A stretch of 64,000 nucleotides of DNA, taken from assembly GCA_013314735.1 (NCBI GenBank), contig JABUFD010000004.1:1-64000 (forward strand), written 5' to 3'. This document shows, one piece after another, positions 53,930 through 62,808 of this stretch. The notes under the pieces were generated by a model. It made no database searches, was not told the DNA's origin, and saw only the letters and a list, made by a program, of their open reading frames with translations. Each line of letters opens with the position of its first letter. Positions within the stretch are counted from its first letter, which is position 1. Position numbers and translations under genes: made by a program. This DNA is from Anaerolineae bacterium. Its GTDB lineage: Bacteria; Chloroflexota; Anaerolineae; Anaerolineales; Anaerolineaceae.

Positions 53930-55333
53930 TTAACCCGGCAAATATTGAAATTGTGCCAGGAAGTTTGTCAAAAGCCCGAAGAATTGTGACGGGAAAATAC
54001 CGACAATTAATAATACTATCACACCCAAACCCAGAAGCAATAATTCGAACCATGCCGTAGGGAGAGGTTCACCTGCCATCTCTTTCTTTTTCAAAAAAGC
54101 AGAGAACAATCGCAATCCGCCAACCAGGAACCCGATCTGCCCAACCAGCAGCCACAACCCGCTGTTGAGAGATCCGTTTACCGCCAATGTTTCCACCAGG
54201 AACATCCGTGTTGAAAACCCCGCCAACAGCGGCAGGCCACCCACAGAAAAATATGCAGACAGAATCCCTATTGCTGCCGCAGGCGACCGGTGCAGTAATC
54301 CTTTCAATGCATCAAAATGGAATGATGTCCCGTGATGGCTCAGAACCGCAGCCGCCGCACCCCATACCGCAAAACCGATCAAGCGCCCAAAAAACAATAG
54401 GATCAATCCAATCGAATGAACACCTCCGGAAACACTGAGGGCAAGAAAGGCAAAGCCGTTCTCAAATAGCACCGCAAAACCAAACAACCGTCCCAGGTCA
54501 TCTTGAAAAGCCGACCAGACCCCGCTGAATACTATTAAGACCAATCCGCTGAAACTCAGCGCATTGGAAAGCATCCCGGAACTGCCCAACCAGGCGTAAT
54601 TTCTAAGAAAATGCTGAAAGATTAGAAAGAAGGCAGAAGGCATCAGGCTTAACAGGAAAAAAACCCGTACCGGGCGTACCTGGCTGGCGATTTTCGGAAC
54701 CCAAACAACAAAAGGGAATGCGGCCAACAACAATGAGAAACCAATCGCAAACAATACAAGCGTGTAAGAGAACATTTGAGCGTCCAACGGATTGGCCTCG
54801 ACACCGTCTGCGGCCCAACCCGCCAACAACAGAAACGGCAGGCTGAGTGTCATGAATATCAGGTAATACACCTCAGCCCTTCCCTGCCGATCCGGCAACC
54901 GGATCAACAACGGCAGACTGATCAGAACCGCCATGATCACAAACAATGCAGCGAACAAGAACGGCTGCACAGCCACGGCTCCTATCAGCAAGGCTGCCAT
55001 TGACACGCCATACCCCGCAAAAGAGGGAATTGGGTCAAATAGAAGACCGATCAGCAACCAGAAAGCGCAGATCAGGTTCAGGAACAGAACAGCCGCTCTA
55101 TCGGTGTTCTCCAACGCCAATGTTCTGCCCAGCAGGACCATTTCAGACGTTAGTTTGACTGGAATACCGCCCCAAAAATACGTCCGGTCAACTTCTATTG
55201 CCATGGCGCTGAGTGCCAGAAGCAGGCAGACTGCAATACCAATGGTCATTGAGATTCTGGCAAAACGGTGCAGGCTTACCAGCACAAGGCCCAGCCCAAG
55301 CGGTACAAACACCCACAGGAAAGCGCTGGTCAT
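53930..55333 (-). CDS. Complex-I/antiporter-like membrane protein (NuoN/MrpD-like, divergent)
   Basis: A 467-residue protein with about 14 membrane helices. FPFVVWVPKIA is the family's FPFHxWLP block of NuoL/M/N and MrpA/D, but the His is Val and the proton-path Lys five residues before the Pro is Leu (Leu202). The TM5 glutamate that follows a Trp in active members cannot be found. GGLPLLAGFSTRMFL is the second family block. The start ATG overlaps the stop of the gene before (ATGA) and has GAGGAGGAG upstream. It is likely a structural or inactive relative. Confidence 0.65.
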   Translation of the reverse strand: MTSAFLWVFVPLGLGLVLVSLHRFARISMTIGIAVCLLLALSAMAIEVDRTYFWGGIPVKLTSEMVLLGRTLALENTDRAAVLFLNLICAFWLLIGLLFDPIPSFAGYGVSMAALLIGAVAVQPFLFAALFVIMAVLISLPLLIRLPDRQGRAEVYYLIFMTLSLPFLLLAGWAADGVEANPLDAQMFSYTLVLFAIGFSLLLAAFPFVVWVPKIASQVRPVRVFFLLSLMPSAFFLIFQHFLRNYAWLGSSGMLSNALSFSGLVLIVFSGVWSAFQDDLGRLFGFAVLFENGFAFLALSVSGGVHSIGLILLFFGRLIGFAVWGAAAAVLSHHGTSFHFDALKGLLHRSPAAAIGILSAYFSVGGLPLLAGFSTRMFLVETLAVNGSLNSGLWLLVGQIGFLVGGLRLFSAFLKKKEMAGEPLPTAWFELLLLGLGVIVLLIVGIFPSQFFGLLTNFLAQFQYLPG

Positions 55334-55920
55334 GCTGACATCTCCTCCTCTGGCAAAAAATGCATCCACCATGCGCCAATCAGCGCAATGCCGAGGGTAA
55401 GACTTCCCAACAGCCCTGTAACGAGTACGGAATCAGATAATGCTGCATAGATAATTTCGAATCCGGAGATGATGCTTAACAGACCCACCACACTGCGAAT
55501 CCGCCGCGTAGACAGGGCAATTTGGAGCAGTCCCATACCGGCCAGCAGCAAGCCCTGGAAAAGCACCTCATTACCAACCGGCAGCCAATCCGCGGCCCCA
55601 GGTGCGAAAGAAAAAACCAACAACCAGACCACTAATGCGGAAAGAAATCGAAACAACAATCCAGCGGTACCAGCACGATACGAAAACAGCAATTCGTTCC
55701 GGGGTTGCGACGCGCCAAGAATGGCGCAGGACATCCAACCCACCACCAGTTTAACTGCCGCAAGGCCGATGGACCATTGCAATGAAATCAAAGCAAATAC
55801 AGCCAAGTATTGTAGTGCCAGGCAGGCAATGAACAGTCGCCAGTTCTCTGTCAGGAGCATTGCCAGTGATGCACCGATTAACAGAAGAAAAGCCAGGTTG
55901 GTCCAATTCAAGCCGTTCAC
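55330..55920 (-). CDS. Small multi-span membrane protein of the antiporter-like cluster
   Basis: The 196-residue protein has about six hydrophobic helices. The start is a GTG overlapping the stop of the preceding gene (CCGTGA) after GGGAGG. It sits where NuoJ/K or MrpC-like small subunits occur in complex-I-like operons, and a NuoK-like three-helix part may be present, but I see no sequence motif that proves it. Confidence 0.5.
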   Translation of the reverse strand: MNGLNWTNLAFLLLIGASLAMLLTENWRLFIACLALQYLAVFALISLQWSIGLAAVKLVVGWMSCAILGASQPRNELLFSYRAGTAGLLFRFLSALVVWLLVFSFAPGAADWLPVGNEVLFQGLLLAGMGLLQIALSTRRIRSVVGLLSIISGFEIIYAALSDSVLVTGLLGSLTLGIALIGAWWMHFLPEEEMSA

Positions 55921-57506
55921 GGTGTTCCTCCCATTCGCAGCAGTGTGAGGATTAACACCATCAGGATCAAAGCCCACAAAATTGCACCTTCCCCTTCGAG
56001 GATACGGGAGATGCCATCAACGACCGATTGCATCACGACATACAGCGTTTGCATTGCCATATATCCCCAGTCCGCTGACCGCTCACGGCGCCGCACACCA
56101 GAAGCGGTTGGACCGGGTGAAAAAATTGCTGGCACCCACCGGTTGACCAGATAAGCCACTCCCAGCGCTGCCACCACCGCAACCACTGACGCCCACCAGG
56201 TTCCTGTGTTTATCGTTACCGTTAGAAAGGAAGCGCCGGTAAACCATTGAACGCCCACCAGCAGGAGAAATCCGAACGGGTATAAGACTTTCATCCATAA
56301 CTCAACAGCATCAGATGGTTCGTCTGGACGGAAAGCATGCTTAAGGTAACCAAGCAGCAGCCAGATGAACACAAACAAAAACCCGATATCCAGCGCGTTA
56401 AATGGCAACACCAGCAGGCCTTCCCACCCCTGACTGCCAGGGGTGAAGGGTAAGCCGCTCAATCCCACAAAACCGGGCAGCATCAACCACCATTGCCCCG
56501 GTAAGCGGTAAGAATGTAACGATTGAAACGTACCAAACAATAGCAGGACAGTACTCCAGATCAAAGCGGCTTCGCCTTCACCGCGAACGATGCTAACTGT
56601 TGCCATCCCAGCCAACGCCGTCACCCAAAATGACCGCCCGGTCAATTCAGATGAGGCAAAGAAATACCGGATGACACCATACACCGATGCTGCCAGGGCA
56701 AGTATGGAAAGTATCACAGCCCACCCGGCAGGCATGACCAGTCCATCAAGCCGTGTAAGTAACGCCAGGCTGGAAGCTGGAACGACAAAACGCAGCAGAG
56801 TGCCGGCTTCGCGGCGCAGCGGAATTTCCCGGCTGAAAGGTACCAAAACAGGAAAAACCCCCAACCGCAAGCCGGCAGCCAGAAGAAACAGCAGTCCATT
56901 CCCGGCTTCAATCGAGGAGAAGTCCATCCCGCTCCCAACTGTGAATTGGCTCGATAAAAACGCCCAATACATCACAAACGTTCCGGCCAACCTGGCTGCG
57001 AAGGCCATGATTGCCTGGCGGTTCAGCAACTCCTCCCCGGACAGGCGAAGGTGAAAAACAATTTCGATCACATCCAGAAGTGTCCAGGAAAGGATCAGGC
57101 TCAATGGGTTCTGTGAAAGGATCGGGAACATCGCCAGAATTCCGAGCATCAGGTCCAGCGCCCATTCTGTCGACCGCTGGGACGAGGTGATTCGAACCGG
57201 AGCCGTCAACATGATTGCCATTAAGATGCTTGCGCAACAAAATAAAAAATGCCAGGCAGTGGCATCATATCCAAAGATGAGGTCATAGGATGTACCGCCA
57301 GTACCAAGCCATCCACGGATCACCAGGGCGGGAACTGAAACCCAACGATAAACCAGGATCGTGATCCAACTCAACAAACTTCCGGCCAAAGCAACGACCC
57401 ACGCCATTCCCATTGATGGACGCCATTTGTTAATCGCAAGAATTCCCAGGATGGAGAAAAATGGGAACAGGAACGGAAGCAGGTTGAGGATCAACGCGGG
57501 CAGCAT
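55917..57506 (-). CDS. Complex-I/antiporter-like membrane protein (NuoL/M-like, divergent)
   Basis: The 529-residue protein has about 14 membrane helices in the NuoL/M/N pattern. GLRLGVFPVLVPFSREIP aligns with the GxKxxxFPxHxWLPDA block, so Arg214 stands in for the TM7 Lys, and the His and WLP are lost. At the TM5 site SWTLLDVIE has Thr142 where active subunits have WE; Asp145 and Glu148 are nearby. LSGLPFTPGSQGWEG is the later family block. No quinone, iron-sulfur or NADH subunit genes are near. It is 20 bases after the hydantoinase gene. Confidence 0.65.
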   Translation of the reverse strand: MLPALILNLLPFLFPFFSILGILAINKWRPSMGMAWVVALAGSLLSWITILVYRWVSVPALVIRGWLGTGGTSYDLIFGYDATAWHFLFCCASILMAIMLTAPVRITSSQRSTEWALDLMLGILAMFPILSQNPLSLILSWTLLDVIEIVFHLRLSGEELLNRQAIMAFAARLAGTFVMYWAFLSSQFTVGSGMDFSSIEAGNGLLFLLAAGLRLGVFPVLVPFSREIPLRREAGTLLRFVVPASSLALLTRLDGLVMPAGWAVILSILALAASVYGVIRYFFASSELTGRSFWVTALAGMATVSIVRGEGEAALIWSTVLLLFGTFQSLHSYRLPGQWWLMLPGFVGLSGLPFTPGSQGWEGLLVLPFNALDIGFLFVFIWLLLGYLKHAFRPDEPSDAVELWMKVLYPFGFLLLVGVQWFTGASFLTVTINTGTWWASVVAVVAALGVAYLVNRWVPAIFSPGPTASGVRRRERSADWGYMAMQTLYVVMQSVVDGISRILEGEGAILWALILMVLILTLLRMGGTP

Positions 57507-57526
57507 GCTTCGATTTTAACCGATTA

Positions 57527-58969
57527 TTAAATGATATGATGAGGTGTCAGGTGAACATCTGCCGTGAATGGTGAACGTGCGATAAAACTTCCCATCCCGC
57601 GCCGCCCTTTCCATCGACCCTGATCAACAATCAACTGTCCGCGCAAATAAACCTGATGCGGAAAACCACGAAGCTGCCAGCCTTCATACAGGTTGGTGTC
57701 GGTACGGTGTTGGGCAACAGAAGCCCCATATACCAATTCTTTGGAAGGATCCCAGATCACGAGATCCGCATCAGTCCCTGGCAGCAGGCTGCCTTTCTGC
57801 GGGTACATCCCGAACAATTTCGCCGGATTGGTACTGGTCAATGCCACAAACTGCTGAGGTGTCAATCGTCCTGTTTGCACACCAAAGCTCCACAAAATGG
57901 GCATACGGTCTCCCACCCCAGGCAGGCCGTTGGGTATTTTCGTGAAATCGCCCACGCCTAATTCTTTTCCAGGAATGCTGATCCATTCACCTTCGTACAG
58001 GATCGGCTGCGCTCCATTAAAGAAGAAGGGACAATGGTCGGTACCGATGGTTTGAAGCACACCATCTTCCAAACCCTGCCATAGGGCTTCCTGGTCTTTA
58101 TGGGTACGCAATGGCGGTGAACATACCCACTTGGCGCCGTCTTGCCGCAGCAATTCCTCCTCAGTGAAGAACAGATAGGGAGGGCAGGTTTCCCCAAAAA
58201 CCGGCAGTCCTTTCTCCCGTGCCAGGCGTAGTTGTTCCACCTCACCCACAGAATTCATATGCACAAGATACAACGGAGATTCAGCCATCGCTGCCAGAGC
58301 GATTCCGCGCCATGAAGATTCTGCGGCAGCCCATGCTGGACGGGTACGGGCATGCCAGATCGGCGCCGTATGCCCGGCAGCCAATGCCTCGCGAACCAGC
58401 ACCTCAATCACATCTCCATTCTCCGCGTGCAACATGGGCAGAATGCCGTATTCGCGGCATATGCGCATTACCTGGAAGATCTCTCCATCCTGGAGCCGCA
58501 GGCGTCCGTTATAGGCTGTAAACATCTTCACCGAGGGAATTCCCCACGCGGTTAACTGTGGAATCTGTTCCGCAACATGCGGTGTGAAATGAGTTAAATT
58601 CATGTGAAAACTGTAATCCACCGCAGCCAGTGCCAGCGCCTTCTGCTGCCAGGCTGCCAGGTTGACTGCCAGATCGTCGCTATCCTGGGAAATAAAGTCC
58701 AACACAGTGGTCGTACCACCGAATGCCGCCGCTTTATGGCCGGTATAATGGTCGTCGGATGACATTGTGCCAAACATCGGTAAAGCCAGGTGAGTATGCA
58801 CATCCACTCCTCCCGGCAGCAAATACATACCACTCGCATCAACAACTTCACAGCCCGACTCCTCCATCAGAGAGCCGATGGCCGCAATTTTGCCGCCGTC
58901 AATCAACACATCTGCCGGGAATACTTCGATATCGGTTACCAGCGTTCCATTCGTGATCAGGGTTTTCAT
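57527..58969 (-). CDS. hydA: Dihydropyrimidinase/hydantoinase
   Basis: A 480-residue amidohydrolase that opens cyclic amides such as dihydropyrimidines or hydantoins. DVHTHLALP is the first metal site, GIPSVKMFTAYNG carries the Lys that is carbamylated to bridge the two zinc ions, HAENGD and LYLVHMNS supply His ligands, and TIGTDHCPF is the catalytic Asp motif. The ATG at 58969 has GAGG with good spacing; starts three and nine codons earlier are possible. No other pyrimidine catabolic gene is adjacent. Confidence 0.92.
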   Translation of the reverse strand: MKTLITNGTLVTDIEVFPADVLIDGGKIAAIGSLMEESGCEVVDASGMYLLPGGVDVHTHLALPMFGTMSSDDHYTGHKAAAFGGTTTVLDFISQDSDDLAVNLAAWQQKALALAAVDYSFHMNLTHFTPHVAEQIPQLTAWGIPSVKMFTAYNGRLRLQDGEIFQVMRICREYGILPMLHAENGDVIEVLVREALAAGHTAPIWHARTRPAWAAAESSWRGIALAAMAESPLYLVHMNSVGEVEQLRLAREKGLPVFGETCPPYLFFTEEELLRQDGAKWVCSPPLRTHKDQEALWQGLEDGVLQTIGTDHCPFFFNGAQPILYEGEWISIPGKELGVGDFTKIPNGLPGVGDRMPILWSFGVQTGRLTPQQFVALTSTNPAKLFGMYPQKGSLLPGTDADLVIWDPSKELVYGASVAQHRTDTNLYEGWQLRGFPHQVYLRGQLIVDQGRWKGRRGMGSFIARSPFTADVHLTPHHII

Positions 58970-59008
58970 CGTTTCCATCCTCACAATGTCATCCATTTAA
59001 TTTGATTG

Positions 59009-59022
59009 TACCAATTTTGGTA
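59009..59022. promoter_or_regulatory. Operator-like inverted repeat upstream of the hydantoinase gene
   Basis: TACCAA-TT-TTGGTA is a perfect 6-bp inverted repeat 40 bases before the hydantoinase ATG. A TACAAT overlaps it on the minus strand (59010-59005) as a possible -10, without a -35 at normal distance. A repressor site is inferred from position. Confidence 0.4.
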
Positions 59023-59060
59023 TGCTCAAGTTGCTGCCAATCACCCTTCACTTAAATGGA

Positions 59061-59087
59061 AAGATTCGGGACGCCGTTCCGAATCTT
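59061..59087. terminator. Hairpin after the ATPase operon
   Basis: A perfect 9-bp stem (AAGATTCGG / CCGAATCTT) with a 9-base loop. The minus-strand transcript continues UUCCAUUU and the plus-strand one UCUUAUCUU. It is the only candidate terminator between the ATPase genes and the hydantoinase gene. Confidence 0.7.
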
Positions 59088-59230
59088 TCTTATCTTGAGG
59101 AGGAGAGTATTGAGAAAAATTTACTGTTTGTTGGTATCTATAGTGTATAGTGCGGGCTGGCAGCCTGCTTGACACTGGCACTACTGTTACCCTACAGCCA
59201 TATAACGATTCTCTTACACCCATGTTGGCG

Positions 59231-59812
59231 TCAATCAAATGAATCAACCAACCACTCCGTGCCTGTTTCCTTGATAATCCCCGTAAAAAATTGGAGTTGC
59301 TGCTCGAGGGATAACGAAAACTCCGGCTGCCCGGCATACCGCCCCCCAGAGACTGCACGCTCACGCAGGGTCCGCCACAGGATTGTCCGCTCTTCATCAC
59401 GGATGACCAGGTCATTTAAAGTGGTGGCGGAAAGCAATCTCGCGCCAGTTGTATACAAAAACGTCAGCCGTTTCCAGCCGCCGGCAAGCACAGGGTGCGG
59501 AAGACTTTCCAACGGGCCCAATGTGATCTTGTAATACTCCTCGTGTGCGTGCGGATGGTCGGGTTGATCACGGAACAAATCCACGCGCCGAACCAATTCA
59601 TGTCCCCGCATTGCGGCGGCAAATTGAATCCGCCAACGCTGCTCTTCCCCAAACGCCCCGGTCTGGTAAAAGGCAAGATGATCGACATCAATCAGTTTTG
59701 GCGCACTGCGCAGGGGTATTCGGTACCAACCCAGCAGCCGGGCGATATCGAGGTCGTGTGGATTGGGCATCACCCCCACCAGGATCAAATCGGTACTGAC
59801 TGGTAAACCCAT
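59231..59812 (-). CDS. Conserved-looking protein of unknown function at the end of the ATPase operon
   Basis: A 193-residue soluble protein, no signal or membrane helix. It is rich in aromatic and charged residues (GWYRIPLR, HEEYYKITLG, GGWKRLTFLYTTG) and starts with a strand-turn pattern LILVGVMPNPHDLDIARLLG. I do not recognise the family. The ATG at 59812 is preceded by GGGAGG at 5 bases; a TTG at 59842 overlaps the gamma stop. The gene is the last of the ATPase transcript, where beta and epsilon would be in a classical operon. Confidence 0.6.
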   Translation of the reverse strand: MGLPVSTDLILVGVMPNPHDLDIARLLGWYRIPLRSAPKLIDVDHLAFYQTGAFGEEQRWRIQFAAAMRGHELVRRVDLFRDQPDHPHAHEEYYKITLGPLESLPHPVLAGGWKRLTFLYTTGARLLSATTLNDLVIRDEERTILWRTLRERAVSGGRYAGQPEFSLSLEQQLQFFTGIIKETGTEWLVDSFD

Positions 59813-59838
59813 GCCAACCTCCCTTGTTGCTGACAGCA

Positions 59839-60747
59839 TCAACCCAGCAAACCGGCCCCTGCTGCCAGTTCCTGCATTTCCTGTGTAATGGTCTGGCGCC
59901 GGTACATTTGCAGTATTTCGGTCATTTCATCGATCAGGCGTTCCGAATTCTGTCCCGCTTCTTCCATCAGTGAATACCGGGCGGCATGTTCACTTGCTGC
60001 TGAGTTTAACAGGCACTGATATACAGCCATCGTCGCCAGTTGCGATAGCACACGTGTGTAAATACCAACTGGATTCGTTTCTATGATCGGCGGGGGGAAC
60101 ATCTCCTCCTCACGCCCGTTCACGTCAAACCCGAGGACAGGTGGGATGATGCGGGTGATGGTCGGTGTATAAAATCCAGGTCCTCGATAGCGGTTGTACA
60201 CCACATCAACGGTATCAATTTGATAACCCTCATACATCGCCAGCCAGCGGGATGTCAGGGCATGTGCCATCCGGTAATCGGGCAGGCTGGTGGTGGAAAG
60301 CCCCTTTGCCCAGCCGATTGAAAAACCAGCCTTATGCATCATGCGATAGAGTCGGCTGCCCAACACCCACATTTCCACGGCTGGTTTTTCGGAGGATTCA
60401 ATATGATCCAATGTTTGTCCTGCATATCGTAGCAGCACAGAATTAAATCCGCCGCACAAACCCCGCTCACTTCCGATGATCAAAATGATTCCCTTGTGGG
60501 TGAGAGGCGCCAGATCGCCCTCGAAACGTGCAGGAGGTTGTTTGCCCCGCAGCATATTTCCCGGCAAATCAGTGATCAACATCGCCAGAATCTCACGGTA
60601 GTGATCCTCAAATGCCTGTACACTCGCTTGTTTGCGCACGGCCGACTGCCAGCTGCCAAGAGAAATCGTCCGCAGCGCCCCCAGGATGGGGCGCACAGAA
60701 GAAATATTGTTCAGCCGGGCAGCCACCCGTTCAAAATCTTCAGCCAT
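59839..60747 (-). CDS. atpG: ATP synthase gamma subunit
   Basis: Gamma is the central rotor shaft of F1. The 302-residue protein has the N-terminal helix RVAARLNNISSVRPILGALR, IIGSERGLCGGFN, and the C-terminal coiled coil MYRRQTITQEMQELAAGAG. The usual first helix start (IRxRIxSVxNTxKIT) is altered to RLNNISSVRPILGALRTIS, marking a divergent ATPase. It is 3 bases after the DarA-like gene. Confidence 0.92.
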   Translation of the reverse strand: MAEDFERVAARLNNISSVRPILGALRTISLGSWQSAVRKQASVQAFEDHYREILAMLITDLPGNMLRGKQPPARFEGDLAPLTHKGIILIIGSERGLCGGFNSVLLRYAGQTLDHIESSEKPAVEMWVLGSRLYRMMHKAGFSIGWAKGLSTTSLPDYRMAHALTSRWLAMYEGYQIDTVDVVYNRYRGPGFYTPTITRIIPPVLGFDVNGREEEMFPPPIIETNPVGIYTRVLSQLATMAVYQCLLNSAASEHAARYSLMEEAGQNSERLIDEMTEILQMYRRQTITQEMQELAAGAGLLG

Positions 60748-60750
60748 GGC

Positions 60751-61077
60751 CTAGAATGTCTCAATCCTTTCCACCGTCCACATGAAGACGATCGCCCCGC
60801 CAACGCCTGCCACCACGGGGGTTGCCCCCAGTGAAAAATTGCCGCTGCCTTCTTTCTGGGTTACAGCCACGTCAATCCGGCAATTTTCCCCAATCAACGA
60901 CAGCACTCGATCTACCTCGTTTTCATTGACAATGATGAACATGGTTAACTGTGATTGCCGCAAAACACCGCCTTCGGTTTCGGTAAATGTAGCGGTGAAA
61001 CCGGCATTGATCAAGGCATTTAATACATACTCCGCTTCTTCGCGCGGCACAATCGCCATCATCATTTTCTTCGCCAT
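60751..61077 (-). CDS. Cyclic-di-AMP receptor-like PII-type protein (DarA/PstA family)
   Basis: The 108-residue protein matches the c-di-AMP-receptor family (formerly DUF970): KKMMMAIVPREEAEYVLNAL, then AGFTATFTETEGGVLRQSQLT (key T, GG, L), VDRVLSLIGENCR in the middle, and GGAIVFMWTVERIETF at the end. In Firmicutes DarA/PstA binds c-di-AMP as a trimer. Here it lies between atpA and atpG, 46 bases after atpA and 3 bases before atpG, so it is part of the ATPase transcript. Confidence 0.88.
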   Translation of the reverse strand: MAKKMMMAIVPREEAEYVLNALINAGFTATFTETEGGVLRQSQLTMFIIVNENEVDRVLSLIGENCRIDVAVTQKEGSGNFSLGATPVVAGVGGAIVFMWTVERIETF

Positions 61078-61123
61078 TTCGCATCATCCTTTCTTTTCGC
61101 ATCACGCACCAGGAAAATCCTGC

Positions 61124-62785
61124 TCACGCAACCGGCTTCTTCCGCAGCCAGTAAGCGTGGAATTCCTGAAGGACAGCAATCATATCAGACTTCAGGTTGT
61201 CTGTCATCTCCCCGGTCTGGTTAATCTCAATTTCTATCGCAGGGGCATGGTGATCGACAAACTCATGCATTGCAGCTTCATAGGAAGGAATGTCATCCAG
61301 GGCGACATCATTCAATGACCCATTGACTGCAGCAAACAACGACACAATTTGCATCCCAAGGCTCAACGGCTGATGTAAATTCTGCATCAGAATCGCCTGG
61401 AGGCGCTGACCGGTTTCGATCTGACGCCGGGTTTCAGGATCCACATCTGTGCCAAACCGTGCGAAACGGGCCACTTCCTCGAACTGCGCCAAACGCAACC
61501 GCAAGTCTCCGGAGAGAGTGCGCATCACCCGCGTCTGCGCAGCACCGCCCACACGAGAAACGGATTTGCCCACATCCACCGCTGGTTTGATTCCCCGGTT
61601 GAATTGGTCCGCGTCGAGGACAATCTGCCCATCGGTGATCGAGATCAGATTGGTCGGAATGTATGCAGAAATATTACCCCGCTGCGTGGTAACAATTGGC
61701 AGGGCGGTGATGGAAGCACCATTCTTGACCTTGCACGCGCGTTCCAGCAGGCGGGAATGCAGGTAAAAGATATCGCCCGGATACGCCTCGCGCCCCGGCG
61801 GCCGGCGCAGCAGCAGGCTCAATTCGCGGTAGGCATCTGCATGCTTGCTGAGATCGTCATAAACGATCAACACATCACGTCCCATTTTCAGCATATATTC
61901 GGCTATGGTACATCCCGCGTAAGGCGCAAGATAACGCAGCGCGGGTGGATCATCCGGGCTGGCGACAACCACCGTGGTGTATTTCATCGCCCCTTCGGCC
62001 TGTAGGGTTTCGATCACAGAAAGGGTAGTTGATTTTTTCTGGCCAATGGCAACATAGACACAATTCACGTCCTCATCGCGCTGCGCGAGAATTGCATCCA
62101 CCGCCACGGCAGTCTTCCCTGTCTGACGGTCTCCTACTATCAACTCCCGCTGCCCCTTTCCAATTGGCAGCAATGCATCAATGATTTTGATCCCGGTTTG
62201 CAGGGATTCATGCACCGGCTCACGTTGAACAATCCCCGGTGGGTTTCGCTCCAGCACCCAAAAATCTGAAGCAGTAACCTGTCCACCGCCATCCAGCGGA
62301 TCCCCTAATGGCGTAACAACCCGACCGATTAAGCGCGGTCCAACCGGAATCCGAAGGCGTTCGCCGGTGCTTGTTGCCAGGTCACCCCCGCTGATCCCTT
62401 CATCGGCGCCCAGCAGAATCACATCGAGATGGTTGTGATCCAGGTTGAGCACCAGTCCCCGCACTCCAGTGCTGAATTCCACCAGGCCGTCAGTGCGCAC
62501 ATGCGGTAAACCGCTCAAGGTGGCAACGCCATTCCCGATATGTTGAACCGTCCCTACATCCTTGAATTTTACATTGGAGCTGACATTGTCAAGGTCTGTG
62601 GTGACAACGCCGGTTAATCCGCCAAGGCGCGCCTGCGGCCGCTTCTTTTTGCGTTCTTCGCGCAGGTTATGGCTGAGTTCATCATAGGTTTGCACCTCTG
62701 CCTTGTGAAAAGTTTCATCACTGGCAGCAACCCGCAGCTGCTCAATGCGTTTCTGCATTTTTTTTGTCAGTTCAGATGTGCTCAT
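61124..62785 (-). CDS. atpA: ATP synthase alpha subunit
   Basis: Alpha carries the noncatalytic nucleotide sites of F1. The 553-residue protein has the Walker A GDRQTGKTAVAVD, VYDDLSKHADAYRE and the conserved PGREAYPGDIFYLHSRLLER. It is about 50 residues longer than usual, with a charged helical N-terminal extension (KKMQKRIEQL, REERKKKRPQ). The ATG at 62785 has AAAGGAT upstream; a start 17 codons earlier would overlap atpF. Confidence 0.96.
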   Translation of the reverse strand: MSTSELTKKMQKRIEQLRVAASDETFHKAEVQTYDELSHNLREERKKKRPQARLGGLTGVVTTDLDNVSSNVKFKDVGTVQHIGNGVATLSGLPHVRTDGLVEFSTGVRGLVLNLDHNHLDVILLGADEGISGGDLATSTGERLRIPVGPRLIGRVVTPLGDPLDGGGQVTASDFWVLERNPPGIVQREPVHESLQTGIKIIDALLPIGKGQRELIVGDRQTGKTAVAVDAILAQRDEDVNCVYVAIGQKKSTTLSVIETLQAEGAMKYTTVVVASPDDPPALRYLAPYAGCTIAEYMLKMGRDVLIVYDDLSKHADAYRELSLLLRRPPGREAYPGDIFYLHSRLLERACKVKNGASITALPIVTTQRGNISAYIPTNLISITDGQIVLDADQFNRGIKPAVDVGKSVSRVGGAAQTRVMRTLSGDLRLRLAQFEEVARFARFGTDVDPETRRQIETGQRLQAILMQNLHQPLSLGMQIVSLFAAVNGSLNDVALDDIPSYEAAMHEFVDHHAPAIEIEINQTGEMTDNLKSDMIAVLQEFHAYWLRKKPVA

Positions 62786-62808
62786 GGATTTATCCTTTGG
62801 TGTTTCTG

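Noticed and set aside
59100-59230. Possible small gene or RNA after the ATPase operon
   Set aside because: A few short inverted repeats and a TTGACA occur, but there is no matching -10, no coding frame with a binding site, and no recognisable RNA fold.
59813-59842. Upstream TTG start for the 193-residue protein
   Set aside because: The ATG at 59812 has a far better GGGAGG site.
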